Assembly: GCA_905182985.1 (NCBI GenBank)
Contig: CAJJDN010000074.1
Location: 325,323 to 389,322 of the forward strand
From: Paramecium sonneborni
Taxonomy: Eukaryota > Ciliophora > Oligohymenophorea > Peniculida > Parameciidae
DNA length: 64,000 bases
Reading direction: 5' to 3'
The first letter of the stretch is position 1, and every line of letters starts with the position of its first letter. Below are positions 13,100-25,948 of the stretch, piece after piece. The notes beneath the pieces are model-generated. The model saw nothing but the letters and a program-made list of their open reading frames with translations. It was not told where the DNA came from and ran no database searches. The position numbers were made by a program, and so were the translations under genes.

Positions 13100-16000
13100 T
13101 CAATAATTAATAGTTTTTTACAAAATATTATCCTTATATAATAAATGAGGACCAACCTTCTTCCCATTTAAGTATTCTCCTTCCTCAAAAATTAATTAAG
13201 TATGATAAAATTATCCTTTACCATGATATTTATTATTGAAAAATGTTCCTGAATACTTCAAAATAAATTCATCATTCTAATTTTATACAAAATACTTTCC
13301 CTACCCACATCTTTTTGATTATTTCCACTCACCAATATAAAACCATCTTTCTTTTGTATTCCATCTCTTACCTTCACCATGCAATAATCCAAAAATTATC
13401 CAACCAATATGTTCTTCGTATATTTCAAATTATCTATTTTTAATTTCATCATACCAAATCAATTTACATTAACCATGTTTAATTGAATGATCAATATTAT
13501 AATATCCTATATACTTTTATATACGACTTTCATTATTCAACTCCAATACTATTCCATAAATAAATTACCCTTTATTAAAAATACCTTCATATATTGCTCC
13601 TTTTGGCTTTTTCATCATTATTCCAAAACCATGAGCTTAATTATTTAATGTAAAACCTCCATATTCAAATTAAATATTTTCTATTTTTTTTCTATTTTAT
13701 TAAAATTCACCATATACCCTTAAATCAATTGGAATCTCAATATTTGGCTAGGAGTATATTTTCCACTTTTAAAATTTTTTAATTTTAGGATTTATTGACC
13801 AAATTTCAAAATCCTTTAGATTTTCGATCTATATCTTAAAATTATATTTATCGTTGTACTAAATTCTTGAATTCGGAGGAGGAGAATTCTACTTATTTAT
13901 CTGATATTATTATGATTAAGATTCAAAATCATGTATCAAAAAAGGAACTATTTCATCTGTTATTGATGATTACCTTATAGGATTCACAAACTGTTTTTAA
14001 TTATTTTTTTCATTATTATCAAATTATTTACTCAATTCTAAACCATTAAAGTTTATTAGAGATTTAGTAAGTATCATATCTTACTATTTTTAAAAATTAT
14101 CAATTAAAATTTATTATTATTAAAATTATTAAGTTAGATATCCCTTTTAAATTTTTAATTCTAAATTTATTAATTGTTTAATTATATTACAATATTAAAT
14201 TTATTCTGGATAAGAAAGATCCTCAAATTCAAACTTTGTCAAAAAATTTTCTGATTTTGGTTTTGCAAGAAGGTTTTAAAATTTCTCATATACAAAATTT
14301 ATTTATTTATATTAACCATCTTATTGCTTTACTATAGCTTTTTTTATTTTTAAAGCATTTTATACCCATATTATTATATCTCTTTATGAAGGATAATTAT
14401 CCTTTTAAGTTTGATCATTATTTTCCAATAAATTTTGTAGGCCAATAAGATATTGATCTAATTGTTATTCATTCATTTAATTTAATTCATCTTCATTTAA
14501 ATATATTATTTCTTATTCTCTTGTATAATTTAATTTCTCTTTTAATTTTGAAATTTAATCAATAGTTTTTAACTATTTATTTATCTCATCTTCATCAGCT
14601 TATTTATTTTCTTTAATTTTTAATAAAAACTCTTAGTATTTAAATAATTATTGACTGTTTAACATTTTAAGTTATTCAATCTTTAATAATGTATCAGTTT
14701 TCTAATCTTCTAACTTTCTTGAATTATTTGAAAAAATATCATCTAAATTACAAGATGAATCTTTCACTATTGAAAGTGCTTACTATTACTACTACTCTTA
14801 AGAAACTTCTTAATTTTCTATAAAATTACTCTCATTTATTTGCATTTCTTCTATTTAGATTATTTAAATCTAATCATTAACTGATTATCCTTATTATATA
14901 TTCTATTTTTCAAATTCAGTTGACTCAATTTTCTTTGCCTAATTGTTAATTATTTAATCGTCTACTTTTATGATTTTAAGGTCATTTTAATATTAATTAT
15001 TTTCTTGAAAATTTTAATTATGGGTCTCATCATTTATAACAGCAATATGTTAGCTTTCATTTAATTAAATTAATTCCTTATTATTAACTTGAAAATTCTA
15101 ATTTGTTTCTGAGTCTTCTATTTACAATTTAGAACTAGAATTACATTATTATTCTTATTATTAAATTTAATTTAATGATAAAAATTAAGGATCTTTGTTA
15201 AAATCAATAATAGATTAAGTAAATTATTCTTAACTTTTTTATGTTTGAAATTGAAATTCTTATGGATATAATATAAGATTTGATTAAAACACTTATGTTA
15301 ATTCTTATTAATTTTTTTGTTGTTAAATTTGATTAGTTGAGATTGAATTATGTCTTTTAATTATTTATGTAGAGGGAGAAAAAGGAGATATTTCTATCTA
15401 AAAAGCATTTTATGAATTTGGTAATATTTCTACTTAATTATTAGGAACTATTTTTTTTATCACTTAGGATTAGTCAATTTCAGGATTAATATTAATTATT
15501 GTTTATTAATTATCATATTAAATATTTAAATTTAATTTAGGATCATTATTTTGAAATTATTATTCGTCTTTTAAGTTATTAAATAATTAAGGTTATTAAA
15601 TAGGAATTTCAAATTATTATTTTGATTCTAAAATTATACCTTATCTAATTTACTTGTCTACTATTTGATTTAGAACATAATTTCTTTATGATTTTTACAA
15701 AAGACTGGATATAGTTTGAATTGGCTCTTTTTTTTAAGTTACATTCTTATCATCATTCAATACTTAAAGTTAAGATATTGTTTGCTGATTATAATCATTT
15801 ATTTTAGGCTTTTTATCTTTGTTTTAGTTATTAATTAAATTATCATCATGAATTTATGTAAGTAATAAAATTTATTCATTGTTATTAAATGAATTGACTT
15901 AAATATGCTTTATTTTCATTAGCTTCTATTCTTCAAAAGAAGCACTTTCATAATCACATAATTATTTTAAATTAGCTTTACCAAATTATTCTTCTTCATT

Positions 16001-17293
16001 ATTTTTTGGAGAAAAAATTTAAAATGAATTTTCATCTGAAAAATGAGATTTACTATCATTTATTTATTCATGTAATTAATTATTCTGATTTTTTATTTCA
16101 TATTTTTCAATGTTATTATTATTCTATTTTTATTATGTTGAAACAGTTTTTTATGATTTTTAATCATTAATTTATTATAATTATTTTATTTAAGCTGATG
16201 ATAAATATTAGTAATCAACTTTAGTATTAATTTAAACATATTTTTTTAACTAAATATTTATAAAATTCTAATCTTCTTTGAAATTTTATTTTTGTTAATT
16301 ATCCTCTAAACCTCTTTAAGGAATTTATTTTTTTAATTCTTCAAGACAATTTATAGCTGACATTTTACCAAATGATAACTTTTTAATTATTTCTGTAATT
16401 ATCCTAAATTATGGATTATTTGCTTATTTTTTAATATCTTAATCAAATTTAGCAATATCATATCCATAAAATTATTTTATATCATCTGGTATTTAAGTTT
16501 GAAATGCCAATAATTATAATAAAATAATACTGATACTCCAATTGTCATTTCTTTTTAGAATTACTTTTTTATATTAATCATTTCCGAATATTTATGCCCA
16601 TTCACTTTCTTAAAAATCAATATTGTCTTAATTAATTATCTCAATAATTTCAGGAGAGTTATAAAACAATGTTTCATTTTATTTTTATCTTTCTTCAGAA
16701 TTCGAACATTGTTTTGTATAATGATTATAATGGGTTCTTGCACTCCCAAAATCAGTTAAGTATGTTTGATTGTCAATTAATATAAAATTATTAAGTTTTA
16801 TATTTCTATGTTAAATTTCTGATAATTCAAGAATTGAAGCAATCTCAATAATTTATTCTGCAATTTATAATTTCTATTATTCAGATATGATAGATGTTTA
16901 AAGAAAACTATTTAAAGAATTTGCGTTAGTCTTGCAATTATATGTTATATAAACATATACAGAAACTGATTGAATTTCAGCTGACCAATCAATTATTTAC
17001 AATATATGTTTAGGAAATTGATGATTTAAACTAACTTGATATTGAATTTCTAATTAAAAGTTTTATTTCCATATATTCCAATTACTTTTGAGTTAAAAAT
17101 ATATTGTCTTAATTAGATTGCCATCTCTTGATGATTTAATATTAGGATATTTCTTACTTAAATCATTCGATTTTAAAGGGAAATACTTTTTTTGATACTC
17201 TCTAAATTCTATTTACATTAATAATTATTAGATATTTTTATTTAGGGTTCTCTTGAACAGAATAGGATGACATTTTCTATTTGAAAAAAACAT
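13100..17293 (-). CDS. pseudokinase with long Q/N-rich linker and C-terminal MORN repeats
   Basis: A single intronless frame of 1398 codons from ATG 17293-17291 to TGA 13100-13102, 1397 residues. The first ~300 residues are a degenerate kinase domain. No glycine loop is visible. The catalytic loop is H162-R-N-I-K-L-N-N, with Asn where the catalytic Asp belongs, while D181-F-G and an SPE motif are kept. Then come about 800 residues of Asn/Gln/Lys/Glu-rich, partly coiled-coil sequence. From about residue 1180, MORN-type repeats appear (YGEF.., YEGIFNKG.., YIGEW), ending around WFYIGEW and GTFFNNKYHGKGQF. MORN repeats bind membranes or scaffolds. A structural, non-catalytic role at cortex or membrane is inferred. 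Confidence 0.85.
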
Positions 17294-17629
17294 TTGTTCT
17301 TATGAGTAGAGCCAATCATATTTTGATTAATAATATAACCGTAAGATAATTCTAAATATCCTGTGGTAAAGTTAAGTTTTAAGTATATTATATGATTTTT
17401 TTAATTATATGAATGAAACAAATTACAATATAGGTAATAACTACTATTGATATATATATTTTATATGTAATAAAAAGATAATTATTCTATTATTATGTAA
17501 TTTGATACAAAAGAATTGAATTAAAGATTTAGATAGTTGATAATAGAGTACAGGATTATTAAGAAGGAATATTTGATTGTTCTATAATAATTTATTATTT
17601 GATTTAATTATAAATATATATTACAGTTA
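17294..17629. other. AT-rich divergent intergenic spacer
   Basis: 336 bp separate the start codons of the pseudokinase and zinc-finger genes, so both promoters must lie here. Short poly-A/T runs and alternating TA stretches are visible, but no motif I can name. Confidence 0.6.
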
Positions 17630-18355
17630 ATGAATAAGTCGAGGGATTGGAATATTGTAGATGATGAGTTAAATAGAAAGTTGAAACAGTTATAAGAGTT
17701 AAAGTCATCACTTGATGATTAATCTGCTGAATTATTACTTCAAAATAAGGATTAAAATTAAGGTATACAAATGTTTTTTTCAAAATTAGAATATAATAAT
17801 GACATCAATTATTATAAGGAATTCTGGAGATACTATATTCTGAATGAAATGACAATAAAAAAAGTGAATGAATTACACTCTTCAAATTAAAAATTACATG
17901 AATTAATTGGTGATATTGATGTAATTCATTCTAGAGATAGTATAGAAATTATAACAAGAATTGCATTAAGCTTTAAGTTATAGATATAAAAAGAAAAATA
18001 GACGTACATCTTAAGAGATAGAGAAATCTTTTGTCTGTCCCTATGAAAAATGTAATAAATAATATGGAAGTGATGTTTCTTTAAATTTACATATTAAATT
18101 AAAACATGATGGAGGGAACAAAACTGATAGAGAAAAATTCGCTGTAAGAAATTCTTTTATATTGATTTACTTTAGAAAATGATCATTGAAGCCTAATAAA
18201 ATGGAGAAACCATTACTGATCTTAATATCAATATCAAATTTCCTCCAGGATACTTGGATGTACTATTTATTTAATTATAGCAATTCAAAACTCAATTTAT
18301 ATTAAATTAATAAAATTAGTTAAGCTAAGAAAGATAGTCAATCGAATAAGATTGA
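17630..18355 (+). CDS. C2H2 zinc-finger protein, 215 residues
   Basis: Three introns (17977-18001, 18144-18175, 18260-18280) leave 648 nt. The N-terminal half is an acidic, Gln-rich helix. After intron 1 comes one classical zinc finger, FVCPYEKCNKQY followed by LNLHIKLKH: Cys-X4-Cys and His-X4-His with the aromatic and Leu core positions. Splicing at intron 1 is required to bring the finger into frame, which supports both. A short Lys/Gln-rich tail ends at TGA 18353. A single finger with this spacing could bind DNA or protein; no target can be inferred. Confidence 0.8.
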
Positions 18356-18489
18356 AAATAACATTGAATTCAATATAATATAATTTTTGTTTTTGCTAAT
18401 CATTTTTTAAATCATTCAACTTTCTTTCATTTAAACATTCCTAAAAATGTAGCCAATTTAACTTTTATAAATTAATATTAAAATATAAT

Positions 18490-20865
18490 ATGAATTTAGG
18501 AATAGATTAAATAATTCCAAATATTTATAGCACCATTGGAAACTCAACTTAATCATTTATTTTAGATGATTGTGTATTGGAATTTCAATAATATTTGGAG
18601 AAAGTAATTCCAATTTCATTTTAAGACTCAAAACCTAAGAAATTTATATTTAAAGACTAAATAACAATTAATGTCATAAGTATCATCTATTATTAAACAT
18701 TATAGCATCACTTTTAAATCTCATAAATCAATCAGATTTTATAAAACCTTATGATAAAGAAATTACTACTACCACTCTTAATAAATTAAACAAAATTGTT
18801 TAAGAAATATCACAAAATTAATAAATTCGAATTTTAATTAATTAAACTATATTAAATATAGAAAGAGATACCAATCGATTATTATTAGATTTATAAGATT
18901 TATTTTAATTACTAATCTCTTCTAAATCTTGTGGTAAAATGATACTGTTTAAATAATTTGATTAATACGTAAGAAAATTACAATAACATATGTTTTTTTG
19001 GGAAAATTTGATATTATTAGAAAATTAGTAAACAATCATCAAAATTTAAAAGGAATCATTAATAAAGGAAACTGATTTAATCAATAAAATTGAATAATGG
19101 AAAATTGTTATAAATTAAGAAAGAAATCGAGAATCAACTTCAAAAGCCTCTTCTCTAATATTAGAACAAAAGAAAATCAATCAAACTTAATTTATTTAAT
19201 AAACTAAAATCCTTAAAGCTTTACAATAATATTGTGGATTGGGTCTTTAGAAGAATTAACTATAATCTATTTAATTATTTGAAGATTTAGCAAAATAGGG
19301 CAATCCATTAGCAAAAGCTATTTTAGGTTAATTAATTTTGGAAGGCTAAATTTTTGAGCGGAATTATGAAAAAGTATATTCTTATGATTGAATATTTAGG
19401 CATATGAATATTTTTCAGAAAGTGCAGATTAAAATTGTCCAATCGGAATTTATTTTATGTCAAAACTAATATTAGTAATTATAATTATGTAATTTCTTTA
19501 TTTAGGATGGAAAAGTTTAAAATAAAGTATTTGCAGAATCATAATAATCAACTAGTAAATTCCATAATACAAACAATTCTAGGATTGATGAATTCCAATT
19601 TGCAATTTCAATGTTGAAAATAGCTTCAGAATCAGGACATACTGAATCTATGATCTATTTGGGAGATTTATATTTTTTAGGATTCAAATTAGATGATTGT
19701 ACATAAATATTATAATATAAAAGTTAATCTTGAAAGTGATTATTCTACATCTGAGATTTATTACAAAGAGGCTTAAAAATAAGACAATGTTGAGGCCAAA
19801 TATAAACTTGCTAAACTTTATTAAAAAATGTGCAAAATTTCTATATATAAAGTATAATCATCTTATATACATTTTTAGAATAGGATATCTTTTGTTTATC
19901 CTTTGTTATTAGAAGCTAAAAATATGGATTATTTACCTGCTTATTATGATTTGGCTAAAATATTGATTGAAGGTATAAAGGATGAATTGTAACCTAATTA
20001 AATTATGGCTGAATTAATTTTAGAATAAGGAGCTATGAAAGGCAATTAAGATTGTGCAAAACTTATTTTAGAAAACAAATATAATAATTTAATTAATGAT
20101 AAAATCAAATTATAAGAATTTCTATAATTATTAGATTAATTAGATTAAATGCAGAATAATTCTGAAAATTTAACTTTCTATTATAGAGGAAAAATTGCAT
20201 AAAATGGATTTCAAACAGAAAATAATAATTAATTTGCAATATAACTTTTTAAGTAAACTATAAGATTTTTCAAATAGTTTGGGAGCAAATTTGGGTTGTT
20301 AAAAGTGTAAGTTTGAGCTGAGTTAATAATCTTCAAAAAAAGATTTAAATAAAAAGAAAGAATTAATTGAAAAATATGAAGAATCAGAAAAACCAGAAAA
20401 ATTTAAACCAAATCTTGGATTTGTATAATTAGTTAAGTAAAGTGATTGGAGATTAAGATTTAAAAAATAAAGCATATTTTCAAATCCATTTAATGCTTCA
20501 TAAAATGAAAATGAACAATCAACAAAGTATTATTAAAAAAATTAAATTTTAGATAAGCTAGAATGACAGCTAGTATTATTAAAACAATTGATATAAATGA
20601 TCCAGATAATAAGAGAAAGAGAGTTATATCTGATTATACTGGATTTTCTTAGTAATAATCTCCAGATTAAAGCATTTTGTTGTCAAATTTAAAATTTAAT
20701 TCAAACGATTAAAATTAAATTAATCTAAATGAACAAATTTAAAACTAAAAACAAAAAAAAATATCATAATTTACAAAAAATGAAAAATCAAAAATTTTAA
20801 GACACTTATCTTAACATTCAATTCATTCATAATCTTAAAATGTCTTAAATTTATAAAATGATTGA
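18490..20865 (+). CDS. Sel1-like repeat protein, 729 residues
   Basis: Seven introns (18680-18705, 19374-19399, 19475-19505, 19699-19723, 19852-19878, 20253-20277, 20527-20552) leave 2190 nt. The N-terminal third is a coiled coil. From about 19230 helical repeats appear with the Sel1 rhythm: GNPLAKAILGQLILEG, A-Y-E-Y-F, SGHTESMIYLGDLYF, NVEAKYKLAKLYQK and MDYLPAYYDLAKILIEG. The C-terminus is polar, Lys/Ser/Gln-rich and probably disordered. Sel1 repeats act as adaptors in signalling and ER quality control. Intron 4 ends in AAAAG and not TAG, and the frame demands it. The 27-nt intron 5 is optional because it is a multiple of three. Confidence 0.8.
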
Positions 20866-21013
20866 AAATAGTTTGTATTAAATCTCTTTTTATTAATCTA
20901 AAATGTTTTTTTATTTTTCAAAAAAAAGTATAATAAATTGACAAATAAATATAATTTATAACAAATATGTTATTTATTCATAAAAATAATCTATTTAAAA
21001 TATTGATAAATTT

Positions 21014-23056
21014 TCAAAGTGTTAACATTTTCTCTCCTTTCTTAAAAATTCTTTCTTAAGATTATTAACTTTAAAGACCTAAAATCTCATTCATTTCCTC
21101 TTCTGATAATTTTGTTTTATTATAAATAGATGTATATTTTTATTTTTATTTTGCTTATTTAATGATTGGTTTAGTAGAAATTGATTTTTTTTTCTTGAAA
21201 TCTTAATTTCTTTTTGTTTCCAATATCTATTATCTTTTTCTTGTTCTAATTGCATATGTCTAAAGATTTGGAGGTTCATCAAGAACTTATATTATTTCAT
21301 TATTTTTGTTTACACCTGATTCAATCTATTAAATTTATTAAATTTGTGTTTATATTTTTTTTTTGTTAAATTTTACTTTATTAATTTTAGACATATTAAA
21401 ATTGATTTATTAAATTGAATTTTTTGATTAATCTTAAACAATAATAGATTTTTGATTTAATTTTAGATCTTATTTATTATTTAATTATTATTCATTTGCT
21501 TCTTTTTCTTCTTCTTAAATGTAAGTTTTTTACTTGAGTACATTTTCTATATTGGATGTAGAACTTTCTTTAATTGATTAAGGACTAGTAGGTTTTTTAT
21601 TTTTTGATTATTTAATTTTAGCAATACATTTATTATTTTATAATTCTGATTAGGAACAATAATGATAGGAACAATTAATTTTTTATTAAGAGGATAGAAT
21701 AAGTTATAAAATGTTAATATTATATTTACATTAGACTTAATAGTATTTAATTTTGTCACATTTTAAACAAAAGACTTTTTATTAATATTTATAACAACAT
21801 AAAAATAGTTCTTCTTTACATTCATTACAAAAGCAATAATTTCTAATTGAATAATTTATATCAATAGAGTATATTTTCTTTTTATCCTAAAATTCTTAAA
21901 TTGCTTCTAATTCTTATGTAAGAAATTCTTAAAGATAAATCTTTAATTGTTCATTAGGGTGATGAATAAAAATATCTAAAAATAGATTTTTAAAAGGAAG
22001 TTGTGATTTAATTTAATATTAAATGTTAATTTTTTATCTCTTTATGATTTATTAATATGAATATGAATTCATAGCTAAAAAACTCCAACCAGTAGTAATA
22101 GTAGTAGATAATGATTCAATTTAATAAAAAGATCCTGCTCCTAAAATAATAAGATCTCCTGGTTTTTAAATAAATCTCTTATAAGGTATATCATATTTCT
22201 TTAAAAGTTCTCTTTTTAAATAATGATTACCTTCTTATAGAATAAATTAATTTTCATTTTAAAATAACTTTTCTATATTTTCAGAATCTATAACAATCCA
22301 TAAACAATTTCCAGGTCCATGATTTAAACTAAGTAAATTAACTGCTCCAGATTCTTACTTTAATCCTTTCCAACTTCCTGGAGAAAGAATATTAAGTTAA
22401 AGTTAATTAATATTTTAAATTTTGGTTCTTAAATAACTTAATCCATCTTCTTTTAGAAAAGATTAAGGTAAATTTTCATATAATTTAAATGACTCTTCTT
22501 CCCAATTTTCAATTGATAAATCAAATAAACATAATAATTTATTTGGATTATATTACTTATTTTTATAAAAGAAATCGATTGGATTCGATATATATTCAAT
22601 ATATTTGGATAAATTCATTGAAAAACTTGATTTTTCTGTATTCTCTTAATTTATTTTTAGTTACTAAGTTAATATTACTGATTCCTAACCATGATTATGT
22701 TTTATATTTTATAATCTAAAGTATCCTCTATTTAATTGGTCCAACACATCTTATGGGAATTCCCATAAAAATACAGATTGATCTACCCATTCTGATATAG
22801 GTAAATGAAATCTCTCAAGAGGGTCATTAATTTTTTAAGGTTAAGTGTTATTATACAAATCTAAATAAGAATCTAAAACCTCTTTAAATTTAGGTTGATT
22901 TTCTTATTTGTCATATTATTACAATAAGTTCTCAATATTAATTTACTCCAAAAGTTCTTTTTCTTAAGAAGTTACTTAATAATGAAGATTAACAAATTCC
23001 GCAAAAAGGTTCATGTTATATTTTATTTTGTTTTGTTAATCAATTTTTATGATCAT
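21014..23056 (-). CDS. JmjC (KDM6-like) protein, apparently lacking iron ligands
   Basis: An intronless frame from ATG 23056-23054 (or in-frame ATG 23014) to TGA 21014-21016, 680 residues. Residues ~100-330 follow the JmjC fold of KDM6/UTX proteins: a P226-G-S block, NHGPGN at 246-251, then P299-G-D-L-I-I and GAGSFYQ, then GWSF. Aligning these blocks with KDM6, the HxE iron pair becomes K233-Q-E235 and the distal His becomes Tyr311, so 2-oxoglutarate-dependent demethylation looks lost. A Cys-rich patch (C408, C410, C413, then CC and CLKC) follows, as the zinc module does in KDM6. The C-terminal third is Lys/Gln-rich. It would probably act in the nucleus as a reader or scaffold. Ligand loss is inferred from hand alignment. 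Confidence 0.7.
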
Positions 23057-23864
23057 ATTAAAATAAAAAACAAAAAAAAAAGAACTCTTAAATTTAGGCA
23101 AATCCTATCAAATAATCAGTCTTTTCCAATACTTCATTTCTCTATTTGTCTATTATTGAAATGAAACAATTCAATATAATTAGATAAACTAATTCACTTA
23201 ATGTATAATATTAGATAATATTTACTTTCATTATCATCTTAATAAATTACATTATATACTTTAAGATTTAGTCAGGAAATCATTATAACAGATTTAAACA
23301 ATATCAAAATAATTTTTTAAATTGTTCTTACAACTAAAACAGAACAAAAAAAGAAACACACATTTTCTTCTCATATCTTTACCTGTTTAAAATGAAATTT
23401 ATTCTTTCATAGAACATAATATTGGTTTTATAAATTTTCTTTATAGGTGGAATCTCTTGCACTCATTTTTAAATAAACAAGTTAGGTTCTTTTCATATTG
23501 GGGTAATCAATTATTTTTTATATTTGCAAAAACTAATGTTTGCCCTTAATAATTTTAATTTTATTTTTATTTTTCAATAAATTAAGAGAATTGTTTCATA
23601 ATTGTGTTATCCATTAAATTAAGTAACAAGTTTCAAATCTCATGAATAATCCATATATATTTGTAACTTAATGGATGGTATTGGTAATACTTTTATAATT
23701 TAAATTAAATATTATCAGAATTGAATTGAATTATTTTTCTAATAAAAATTTATTTATATTTGGAATTTTTTCTATCAAATGTTAATATGTTAAAGCACTT
23801 TAATTAGAATTCTAATTAGAAAATAATTTGAACTGGAAATTAATTATCTTATGAAAACTTGTAT
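22900..23864. repeat. duplicated contig end, copy 1 (left of N23865)
   Basis: 965 bp recur at 23866-24887 with offset 966. The two copies agree by eye except for a 57-bp insertion in copy 2. The segment holds the JmjC start region and its upstream AT-rich DNA. In 23057-23864 I see no convincing gene: minus-strand frames are open in patches but interrupted by TGA. Confidence 0.9.
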
Positions 23865-23865
23865 N
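23865..23865. other. assembly gap (single N)
   Basis: One N separates the two copies of a near-identical ~1-kb segment, again the mark of two overlapping contigs placed end to end. Confidence 0.9.
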
Positions 23866-24887
23866 TTTCTTATTTGTCATATTATTACAATAAGTTCTCA
23901 ATATTAATTTACTCCAAAAGTTCTTTTTCTTAAGAAGTTACTTAATAATGAAGATTAACAAATTCCGCAAAAAGGTTCATGTTATATTTTATTTTGTTTT
24001 GTTAATCAATTTTTATGATCATATTAAAATAAAAAACAAAAAAAAAAGAACTCTTAAATTTAGGCAAATCCTATCAAATAATCAGTCTTTTCCAATACTT
24101 CATTTCTCTATTTGTCTATTATTGAAATGAAACAATTCAATATAATTAGATAAACTAATTCACTTAATGTATAATATTAGATAATATTTACTTTCATTAT
24201 CATCTTAATAAATTACATTATATACTTTAAGATTTAGTCAGGAAATCATTATAACAGATTTAAACAATATCAAAATAATTTTTTAAATTGTTCTTACAAC
24301 TAAAACAGAACAAAAAAAGAAACACACATTTTCTTCTCATATCTTTACCTGTTTAAAATGAAATTTATTCTTTCATAGAACATAATATTGGTTTTATAAA
24401 TTTTCTTTATAGGTGGAATCTCTTGCACTCATTTTTAAATAAACAAGTTAGGTTCTTTTCATATTGGGGTAATCAATTATTTTTTATATTTGCAAAAACT
24501 AATGTTTGCCCTTAATAATTTTAATTTTATTTTTATTTTTCAATAAATTAAGAGAATTGTTTCATAATTGTGTTATCCATTAAATTAAGTAACAAGTTTC
24601 AAATCTCATGAATAATCCATATATATTTGTAACTTAATGGATGGTATTGGTAATACTTTTATAATTTAAATTAAATATTATCAGAATTGAATTGAATTAT
24701 TTTTCTAATAAAAATTTATTTATATTTGGAATTTTTTCTATCAAATGTTAATATACACTATGTAAAATATTATTAAAGTTTTATATTTTAATTTTATATT
24801 AATGACAATATGTTAAAGCACTTTAATTAGAATTCTAATTAGAAAATAATTTGAACTGGAAATTAATTATCTTATGAAAACTTGTAT
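23866..24887. repeat. duplicated contig end, copy 2, carrying a 57-bp insertion
   Basis: Same as 22900-23864 plus 57 bp at 24752-24808. It contains the first ~52 codons of the JmjC frame (start at 24022 by the offset) before the gap, so this is not a second gene. Downstream it runs directly into the casein kinase 1 gene. Confidence 0.9.
24752..24810. mobile_element. putative retained internal eliminated sequence (IES), 57 bp
   Basis: Copy 1 reads gttaatatgttaaag. Copy 2 has 57 extra bases there, and a TA direct repeat at both ends collapses to one TA in copy 1. The left end reads TATACACT and the right end, on the opposite strand, TATTGTCA. Compared with the Paramecium IES consensus TAYAGYNR, the right end differs only at the fourth base and the left end keeps TAYA. 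A length of 57 bp is in the range of short IESs. The repeat is actually AATAT, so the exact TA is ambiguous. The insertion is non-coding and lies upstream of two genes. Confidence 0.7.
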
Positions 24888-24947
24888 ATGATATAATAAT
24901 ATTGAGATATTAAATAAAACATATATAATAATTAAAAAAAGCATTTA

Positions 24948-25887
24948 ATGCAAAAAATTGGATAAAACTTTGAGTTAAAAAAAAAGTTAGGTTCAGGTGC
25001 TTTTGGGGATATCTATTTAGGAGTGAATACAAAGAATAATATAGAAGTAGCTATAAAATTAGAACCTATATCTTCTTAATGTCCGTAATTGAGATATGAA
25101 CATGAGATTTATAAAAGATTGTTAGCTGATAATTAAAGTATAGATAGAGGGATACCACATGTTTATTACACATCAGAAGAAGGTGGTTATACGTTTATGG
25201 TTATGGATTTATTGGGAGCATCTTTAGAAGAAATATTTGTTTCGAAGAAAAAGAAATTTTCTTTAAAAACCGTTGTTATGATTGGATTACAATTTTTAGA
25301 GAGGATAGAATTCATTCATTCTAAAGGTATAATACATAGAGATATCAAACCTGATAATTTTTTGATTGGAAAACTTAATAAATAAAATAAAATATATATT
25401 CTAGACTTTGGATTAGCTAAACGATTTGTAAAAGAGAATGGTCATATTCCATATAGAGAATCAAAGACTCTGACTGGAACAGCTAGATATTGTAGTTTAA
25501 ATACTCATTTAGGTGTAGGTAAGATAATTTAAGAAATATAAATTAGAATAAAGTAGAAGAGATGATATTGAATGTATGGCATATGTACTATTTTATTTTT
25601 TAAAATCGACTTTACCTTGGTAAAATATGAGAGCAAAAAATAAAAGAGAAAAGTACTTTCATATTATTTTTATTTTTAGATATGAAAGAATTATGGAAAA
25701 GAAGATGACAACTACTTATGATGAATTATGCAAAGGTGTTCCAAAAGAATTTGGTTTGATTTTAAAACATGCAAGAAACTTAGAATTTGAAGAAGAACCT
25801 AATTATAAATATTTGAGAGGCTTATTTGAAAATATATGTTCATAGGAAAGAATTAATGTTGATTATTAGTTTGATTGGTGTAAATGA
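24948..25887 (+). CDS. casein kinase 1 family protein kinase, 294 residues
   Basis: Two introns (25519-25546, 25653-25679) leave 885 nt. The CK1 hallmarks are present in order: [11 protein letters not shown] loop, [39 protein letters not shown], and [14 protein letters not shown] followed by SRRDDIE in place of APE. The length is close to a bare catalytic domain with about ten extra residues, so no regulatory tail is present. The tandem HLGV-E joint is correct only after intron 1 is spliced. CK1 enzymes phosphorylate primed Ser/Thr sites and are greatly expanded in Paramecium. All catalytic residues are intact. Confidence 0.95.
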
Positions 25888-25948
25888 GATTTATTAAAAA
25901 TAATTTTTATTAATAATTTTTGTTTGTTATAACTAATTTTTGTAAAAC

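Noticed and set aside
23230..23760. Minus-strand frame upstream of the JmjC start, open in patches
   Set aside because: Interrupted by TGA, no consistent intron fits, and alternative frames look equally plausible, so coding is not supported.
23866..24022. A second JmjC gene start in the 23866-24887 copy
   Set aside because: Only ~52 codons exist before the N; it is the same locus repeated in an overlapping contig.
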